Shown one piece after another: positions 6,085 to 9,587 of a stretch of DNA of 9,587 bases. The notes beneath the pieces were generated by a model, which saw nothing but the letters and a program-made list of their open reading frames with translations, had not been told where the DNA came from and did no database searches. Origin of the DNA: an uncultured Clostridia bacterium. GTDB taxonomy: Bacteria; Bacillota; Clostridia; Oscillospirales; Ruminococcaceae. A program made the translations under genes and the position numbers. Within the stretch, counting starts at the first letter, position 1. Each line of letters begins with the position of its first letter. The stretch covers positions 1-9,587 of the forward strand of contig CANPWR010000052.1 of assembly GCA_947584825.1 (NCBI GenBank), written 5' to 3'.

Positions 6085-6372
6085 ATGAACGATTTAAATT
6101 CACAGGGAACCAGAAAAAATCATAATGCTATTTTAGAAAACAGAAAAAGACTTCTTTTGTCAGGTGTCAATGATGTAGACAGCTTTAATGAAAATCAGAT
6201 GATTTTATTCACAGAGTTGGGGGAGCTTTTGATAAAAGGAAAAAATCTTCACATAAACGAAATGAATGTAGAAACTGGGGATTTTTCTGTTGAAGGAGAT
6301 ATATGGGCATTGATTTACGGCGATAAGGACAAAAATCAGCGTCTTGGATTCATAAAAAAGATTTTTAAGTAA
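6085..6372 (+). CDS. yabP: Sporulation protein YabP
   Basis: This 95-residue soluble protein matches the YabP family and is near the usual length of about 100. The family core is visible in 'RLLLSGVNDVDSFNENQMILFTELGELLIKGKNLHINEMNVETGDFSVEGDIWALIYGD' when read in parts: the SGV-D-V-SF segment at about 26-34, the GELLIKG-LHI stretch at about 46-58, and the G-I-ALIYG ending at about 72-80. In B. subtilis YabP is made in the mother cell under sigma-E and is needed, with YabQ, for spore coat or cortex assembly. It is the first gene of the cluster yabP-yabQ-divIC-yabR. The ATG has AGGAGGT (6072-6078) 6 bases upstream. The 30-base gap to yabQ indicates co-transcription. Upstream is the divergent GH74 gene instead of the S4-domain hslR gene that precedes yabP in Bacillus. 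Confidence 0.93.
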   Translation: MNDLNSQGTRKNHNAILENRKRLLLSGVNDVDSFNENQMILFTELGELLIKGKNLHINEMNVETGDFSVEGDIWALIYGDKDKNQRLGFIKKIFK

Positions 6373-6402
6373 ATAAGTAATTTATATAGAGGATGGTGCA
6401 GA

Positions 6403-6888
6403 GTGCCAGATTATATTTTTGGACTTCAATATGAAACAAAGCTTTTCTTGTTATCTTTTTTAATAGGATTAGTATTCGGCGCTGTTTATGATGTTCTGAG
6501 AATTATCAGAATAGTTAAAAAGCACCACAAGTATGTGATATTTGTAGAGGATTTTGCCTTTGTCGTTTTTTGTGCTTTTTGGTATTTTTTATTCTCAACC
6601 GAGTTGGCAAGAGGTCAAATACGTCTGTTCATTCTGATTGGAATGTTTATCGGTTTTATTGTGTATTTGCTGACGGTAGGCAGTCTGACGAATAGAGTAG
6701 CAACAAGTATAAGAACAGTTTATGAAAAAATTGAAGGGTGGTTAAAACGTAAAATTTTTACTCCAATTTACACAAAATTGAAGAACAAAATTGTGCAAAT
6801 TTACTTATCTTTTAGAAAAAGTATAAAAAGTAAGAAAAAAGGCTTGAAAGTTGGGAAAAATGTAGTGTATAATAAGAATAATAATTGA
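6403..6888 (+). CDS. yabQ: Sporulation membrane protein YabQ
   Basis: This 161-residue polytopic membrane protein of the YabQ family is required for spore cortex formation in B. subtilis and locates to the forespore membranes. The N-terminal 'QYETKLFLLSFLIGLVFGAVYD' segment, with Gly and Tyr-Asp at the end of the first helix followed by 'LRIIR', is the family signature. Three membrane helices are likely, at about 13-31, 45-64 and 72-92. The C-terminal 60 residues are hydrophilic and rich in Lys (cytoplasmic by the positive-inside rule). The start is a GTG at 6403-6405; AGAGGA (6388-6393) lies 9 bases upstream, and nearby ATG 6393 and GTG 6396 are out of frame. The gene sits between yabP and divIC with short gaps. 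Confidence 0.92.
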   Translation: MPDYIFGLQYETKLFLLSFLIGLVFGAVYDVLRIIRIVKKHHKYVIFVEDFAFVVFCAFWYFLFSTELARGQIRLFILIGMFIGFIVYLLTVGSLTNRVATSIRTVYEKIEGWLKRKIFTPIYTKLKNKIVQIYLSFRKSIKSKKKGLKVGKNVVYNKNNN

Positions 6889-6910
6889 TTCTAATATAGG
6901 AGGTATAACA

Positions 6911-7240
6911 ATGGCAAGAAGTAAAGATTCTTTGAATGAACTTATTTCTGAGCAAAAGAAAAAGAAATCCCTTTCTTCAAGGATAGCGACTATTGCCGTT
7001 TTGGTATTTTTAGTTTATGCACTTTATCTTGTTATATCTCAGCAAGCAGAAATAAATGAACAGCAAAAAGAATTGGCAAATATTAAATCTCAGATTACTG
7101 CCGCTAAGCAGGAAAATGACGAATATACACGTCTGCTGAGTGGTGAGGACGAAAGTGAATATATGAAAAAAATAGCTATTGAAAGATACGGTTATGCTTA
7201 TCCAAATGAACGCCGTTTTTATGTAGCAAGTTTAGGCTAA
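6911..7240 (+). CDS. divIC: Septum formation initiator, DivIC/FtsB family
   Basis: This 109-residue bitopic division protein has a basic cytoplasmic N-terminus (1-23), one membrane helix (about 24-43), an extracytoplasmic coiled coil (about 44-76, QQAEINEQQKEL repeats), and a C-terminal 'YMKKIAIERYGYAYPNERRF' module typical of FtsB/DivIC. In B. subtilis DivIC forms a complex with FtsL and DivIB that activates septal peptidoglycan synthesis. Position downstream of yabQ and upstream of yabR identifies it as DivIC and not another FtsB-like protein. ATG 6911 has AGGAGGT (6898-6904) 6 bases upstream, only 9 bases after the yabQ stop codon. Because divIC is needed in growing cells, a vegetative promoter probably serves the cluster or lies within it; none was recognised. 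Confidence 0.93.
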   Translation: MARSKDSLNELISEQKKKKSLSSRIATIAVLVFLVYALYLVISQQAEINEQQKELANIKSQITAAKQENDEYTRLLSGEDESEYMKKIAIERYGYAYPNERRFYVASLG

Positions 7241-7267
7241 TACGTTTTAGAGAGGATTAAAAATTTT

Positions 7268-7768
7268 ATGGCGGTCGAGATTAATAAGATTTACGAAGGC
7301 AAGGTCACAGGAATTACAAAATTCGGAGCATTTGTTGAGGTTGACAACGGAATAAGGGGATTGGTACATATTTCAGAGGTTTCAGATTCGTTTGTAAATG
7401 ATATTAATGATATTCTCAAAGTCGGAGATAATGTTAAGGTAAAGATTTTAAATGTAAATGACAATGGGAAAATCAGTATGTCTATTAAAAAGGCAGAGGA
7501 TAGGTCAAAGAGCTTTGGTAAATTTTCCGACAGCAGAATATCTCAGGACGGACGTTCAGGCGGAAAACTGCAGAATAGGCAAAGGAAATCTGCAGTTAAG
7601 CAGGAAGTTAGTGAGAATATTATATACAGCGACGGATTTGTTCAAAAGACAAGCGGAGATGCAAATTTTGAGGATATGCTGAGTAAGTTTAAAGCGTCAA
7701 GCGAGGAGAGAATGTCCGACCTTAAAAGAGCGGGCGATAACCGCAGAAGCAGACCAAGAAGAAAATAG
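7268..7768 (+). CDS. yabR: S1-domain RNA-binding protein, YabR type
   Basis: This 166-residue protein has one S1 RNA-binding domain at about 1-75, opening with 'KIYEGKVTGITKFGAFVEV' and carrying 'GLVHISEVS' (31-39), 'VGDNVKVKIL' (52-61) and 'KISMSIK' (68-74). This matches YabR / general stress protein 13, which are thought to bind RNA or the ribosome. The remaining 90 residues are a polar, low-complexity tail with a strongly basic end (DNRRSRPRRK), longer than B. subtilis YabR at about 128 residues. The tail contains a short conserved-looking helix, 'NFEDMLSKFKASSEERMSDLKR' at about 133-154, which is also common at the ends of clostridial YabR proteins. ATG 7268 has AGAGGA (7251-7256) 11 bases upstream, and the gap to divIC is 27 bases, so it is the last gene of the operon. 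No terminator follows it in 7769-7921. Confidence 0.92.
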   Translation: MAVEINKIYEGKVTGITKFGAFVEVDNGIRGLVHISEVSDSFVNDINDILKVGDNVKVKILNVNDNGKISMSIKKAEDRSKSFGKFSDSRISQDGRSGGKLQNRQRKSAVKQEVSENIIYSDGFVQKTSGDANFEDMLSKFKASSEERMSDLKRAGDNRRSRPRRK

Positions 7769-7826
7769 CTTTTGTGTTATTTCGAAAATTACGTCATAAG
7801 GGATAGAATCAATAAGCAGGATAAAC

Positions 7827-7843
7827 TATTAATGGCATTAATA
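7827..7843. promoter_or_regulatory. 17-bp palindrome between yabR and the Ig-like gene
   Basis: TATTAATG (7827-7834), a central G, then CATTAATA (7836-7843) form a perfect 8-1-8 inverted repeat about 80 bases upstream of the next start codon. A second, shorter inverted repeat, TGTACT-CATA-AGTACA, lies at 7874-7889. Neither has a U-run, so they are not terminators. They are candidate operators. No confident promoter was found nearby; the best is a weak TTGATG (7847-7852) with TAATGT 18 bases on. Confidence 0.45.
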
Positions 7844-7921
7844 CTATTGATGTGTTCATAATAATTAAGCTAATGTACTCATAAGTACAGAAATTACAGA
7901 ATTTTAAATGGAGGGATCATT

Positions 7922-8611
7922 ATGAAAAACAAGAGAAATCCAATTAGAAAGTCAGTCATTTCTTTGTTGACAGCATTAGTTGTTCTTACGGGTATAGCGG
8001 TTTCGATGCCGGTGTCTGCTGATTATGATGTGTTTCCTACCGGTGTGACAATGGCTGTCAAAAAGAAAACAGTTAAAAAAGGAACACATTTTGAGCTTTA
8101 CGCAAGAGTGAGTCCGTATAATGCTGATGATGACAGCCTTGTGTGGTCAATAGTCAAGGGTAAAAATGTAATTAGATTTGAGGATTATGACATTGTCAGA
8201 GACGGCGATGAGCAGGAATTTGTTGCTTTGAAAAAGGGAACAGCTAAAGTATGCTGTCAAATAGTGGGAACTAATAAAAAAGCATATACAACAATTGTTG
8301 TAAAAAAGGCGTCTTCAAAGGGTACGATAAAGCGTATCGGACCTAAAACACGTACTATAGCAGTCGGAGACGATTTTGATTTAGAGGTTAGAAAATCGGC
8401 AGGAGTCAGGAACAAAAACCTGAAGTGGAGTATTAAAAACACTTCTATTGTAAGATTTGATGAGTACAATCACTACGGTGATGATGTGGAATTTCGTGCA
8501 ATTGCGGCAGGTACGACAAAAATAACTTGTAAAAACAAAAAGACAGGCAAGTCGGTTTCCTTTACCGTGAAAGTTGTAAATCGCAGTAACAGATATTATT
8601 ATGATGATTAA
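7922..8611 (+). CDS. Secreted protein with two bacterial Ig-like repeats
   Basis: This 229-residue exported protein has a basic n-region, a hydrophobic stretch (about 12-27) and a likely signal peptidase I site after Val-Ser-Ala33. The rest is two related beta-sandwich repeats of BIG2-like type, at about 39-129 and 138-219. Each carries a W-S-I strand (75-77, 169-171), an 'IRFEDYD' / 'VRFDEYN' segment (84-90, 177-183), an acidic stretch, then an A-x-x-x-GT-x-K closing strand ('ALKKGTAKV', 'AIAAGTTKI'). The repeats can be aligned over most of their length, showing duplication within the gene. There is no LPXTG, SLH, choline-binding or catalytic domain, and the end is a short 'RYYYDD' tail, so it is probably released or bound non-covalently. 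Ig-like proteins of this kind often serve adhesion or cell-surface binding; no partner is visible. ATG 7922 has GGAGGG 6 bases upstream. Confidence 0.8.
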   Translation: MKNKRNPIRKSVISLLTALVVLTGIAVSMPVSADYDVFPTGVTMAVKKKTVKKGTHFELYARVSPYNADDDSLVWSIVKGKNVIRFEDYDIVRDGDEQEFVALKKGTAKVCCQIVGTNKKAYTTIVVKKASSKGTIKRIGPKTRTIAVGDDFDLEVRKSAGVRNKNLKWSIKNTSIVRFDEYNHYGDDVEFRAIAAGTTKITCKNKKTGKSVSFTVKVVNRSNRYYYDD

Positions 8612-8627
8612 AATATAAAATGAAAGT

Positions 8628-8664
8628 ATCGGGATGAGGTAAAAAAATTTCATCCCGATTTTAT
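8628..8664 (+). terminator. Rho-independent terminator of the Ig-like gene
   Basis: A perfect 10-bp stem, ATCGGGATGA (8628-8637) with TCATCCCGAT (8650-8659), encloses a 12-base A-rich loop and continues into TTTTATA. It lies 17 bases after the stop codon. It separates the Ig-like gene from the lipoprotein gene that starts 35 bases further on, although some read-through may feed that gene. Confidence 0.88.
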
Positions 8665-8698
8665 ACTGTAATTTTGAGTGTAAAGCTTGGGTGATAAA

Positions 8699-9388
8699 AT
8701 GAAAATAAAGGAAAGTATACTATTATATATTGCAGTGATTATGGTTTCGGTTATATTTGCAGGCTGCGGAGTAAAAGATGTCGCAGGAAGCGAGCTCGTT
8801 AAAAAGGCCAGAGAGGAATACACAAAGCTTGACAGTGCAAAGGTTATTATGACAAACACCGAAACCAATGAGATCGAGCAGACTTTCGTTTTTAAATACG
8901 ATGAAAAGGACGTTCTGACCTTTGCCTATGAGGGGAAATATAAAGACGAAAGCTATGCACAGTACAATAACGGTTATGAGTGTTATACTTCTGAGAACGG
9001 TAAGTACACCTTTACCCAGCGAGGAGATAAGGATTTTCAGGCTTATGACCGGGACTCTACCCATCCGCAGGCTAATGAGGGACTGATTATATTTTCTGCA
9101 AATGCCGTTGAGGAGTCCTCAGTTTTGGAGGAGGACGGCATAACATGTGTGGAGCATAAGTATGATCCTGAGAAGATAGGAGTAACTTCGGACGAGGGAA
9201 ATGTAACAGACTTTATCGCCAAGTTTTATTTTGATAAAAATGAGGAGCTTTTGTATTTTACTGAGGAGACTGTCATAGATAGCAGTGGGGAGAAGATCAA
9301 TCATTCATATAAGGTAGAAATTACAGAGAAAAATGCTGTGAAGGATATAAAAAATCCTGTGCAAATACCCGATGATAATACTCAATAG
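8699..9388 (+). CDS. Unrecognised lipoprotein, possibly LolA/LppX-like fold
   Basis: This 229-residue lipoprotein has a basic n-region, a hydrophobic stretch and the lipobox FAGC (lipidated Cys23). Phe at the -3 position is less usual than Leu. The mature part is acidic and beta-strand rich. It opens with a helix 'LVKKAREEYTKLDSAKV' followed by repeated strands such as 'TFVFKYDEKDVLTFAYEG' and 'FIAKFYFDKNEELLYFTEE'. This helix-then-half-barrel pattern recalls LolA/LppX-like lipoproteins and small clostridial lipoprotein families such as DUF6612, but I do not recognise a specific family. The start is ATG 8699, with GGGTG (8689-8693) 5 bases upstream; the in-frame TTG at 8687 overlaps this ribosome site and would lengthen the n-region pointlessly. 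A promoter was not found in the 87 bases after the upstream stop. There is no terminator downstream in the window. Confidence 0.82.
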   Translation: MKIKESILLYIAVIMVSVIFAGCGVKDVAGSELVKKAREEYTKLDSAKVIMTNTETNEIEQTFVFKYDEKDVLTFAYEGKYKDESYAQYNNGYECYTSENGKYTFTQRGDKDFQAYDRDSTHPQANEGLIIFSANAVEESSVLEEDGITCVEHKYDPEKIGVTSDEGNVTDFIAKFYFDKNEELLYFTEETVIDSSGEKINHSYKVEITEKNAVKDIKNPVQIPDDNTQ

Positions 9389-9587
9389 AATGATTTACGT
9401 AAGCAATAAAAAGTTTTAGCTGTTAGAAGCAAGAACTGTTGTTGATTACTTTCATAATCTCTTATCTCTAAATATAGTATTAAGCTTTCAGTCTACCACT
9501 ACATAACAGTTGCCCATATAGTGATTTGTGCATTTTACACAAAAATTAGAATAAATTCGCTTAAAATTTCTACACTTAATTTTTTTC

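Noticed and set aside
8687..8698. TTG start adding four residues to the lipoprotein
   Set aside because: ATG 8699 has a better placed ribosome site (GGGTG 8689-8693) that the TTG would overlap, and it gives a normal lipoprotein signal peptide.
9525..9543. Hairpin TTTGTG-CATTTTA-CACAAA as terminator of the last lipoprotein gene
   Set aside because: The stem is only 6 bp and AT-rich and no U-run follows on either strand; I do not support it as a terminator.

Overview
The window looks like chromosomal DNA of an AT-rich, spore-forming Gram-positive bacterium of the Clostridia, possibly a Ruminococcus-like (Oscillospirales) gut or rumen plant-fibre degrader. The evidence is strong AGGAGG-type ribosome sites, sigma-A promoters of Gram-positive type, lipoprotein signals, the sporulation/division cluster yabP-yabQ-divIC-yabR, a TatD-linked-type radical SAM protein and a GH74-type xyloglucanase. 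The genus is inference; there is no rRNA or other phylogenetic marker here.

Left part (1-2728), minus strand. A partial elongator tRNA-Met runs off the left edge and is driven by a promoter matching both consensus hexamers exactly. Next is a single-pass membrane protein whose outer part resembles DUF4367. Then comes an HtrA-type membrane-anchored serine protease. The two protein genes each have their own hairpin terminator, so they look like separate units.

Middle (2729-5883). A short AT-rich divergent region separates htrA from a 200-residue radical SAM gene on the plus strand, which has a clear promoter. That gene converges on a large minus-strand lipoprotein with GH74 architecture (Asp-box beta-propellers and both expected catalytic aspartates). 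A bidirectional terminator lies between them. The GH74 gene has a strong promoter, with one palindrome over the expected transcription start and a second one in the leader.

Right part (6085-7768), plus strand. yabP, yabQ, divIC and yabR are tightly spaced in the same order as in Bacillus subtilis. YabP and YabQ act in spore development, DivIC in the division septum, and YabR is an S1-domain RNA-binding protein.

Right end (7922-9388), plus strand. A secreted protein with two bacterial Ig-like repeats ends in a good terminator. It is followed by an unrecognised lipoprotein. The last 199 bases (9389-9587) hold no gene and no convincing terminator.

No stretch longer than 300 bases lacks a gene. 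The longest gaps are 68-297 (tRNA promoter, AT-rich DNA and a terminator) and 5884-6084 (divergent GH74/yabP control region). I see no mobile element, CRISPR array, toxin-antitoxin pair, phage gene or biosynthetic cluster. Most of the window is ordinary chromosome; the points of interest are regulatory palindromes and a few orphan surface proteins.
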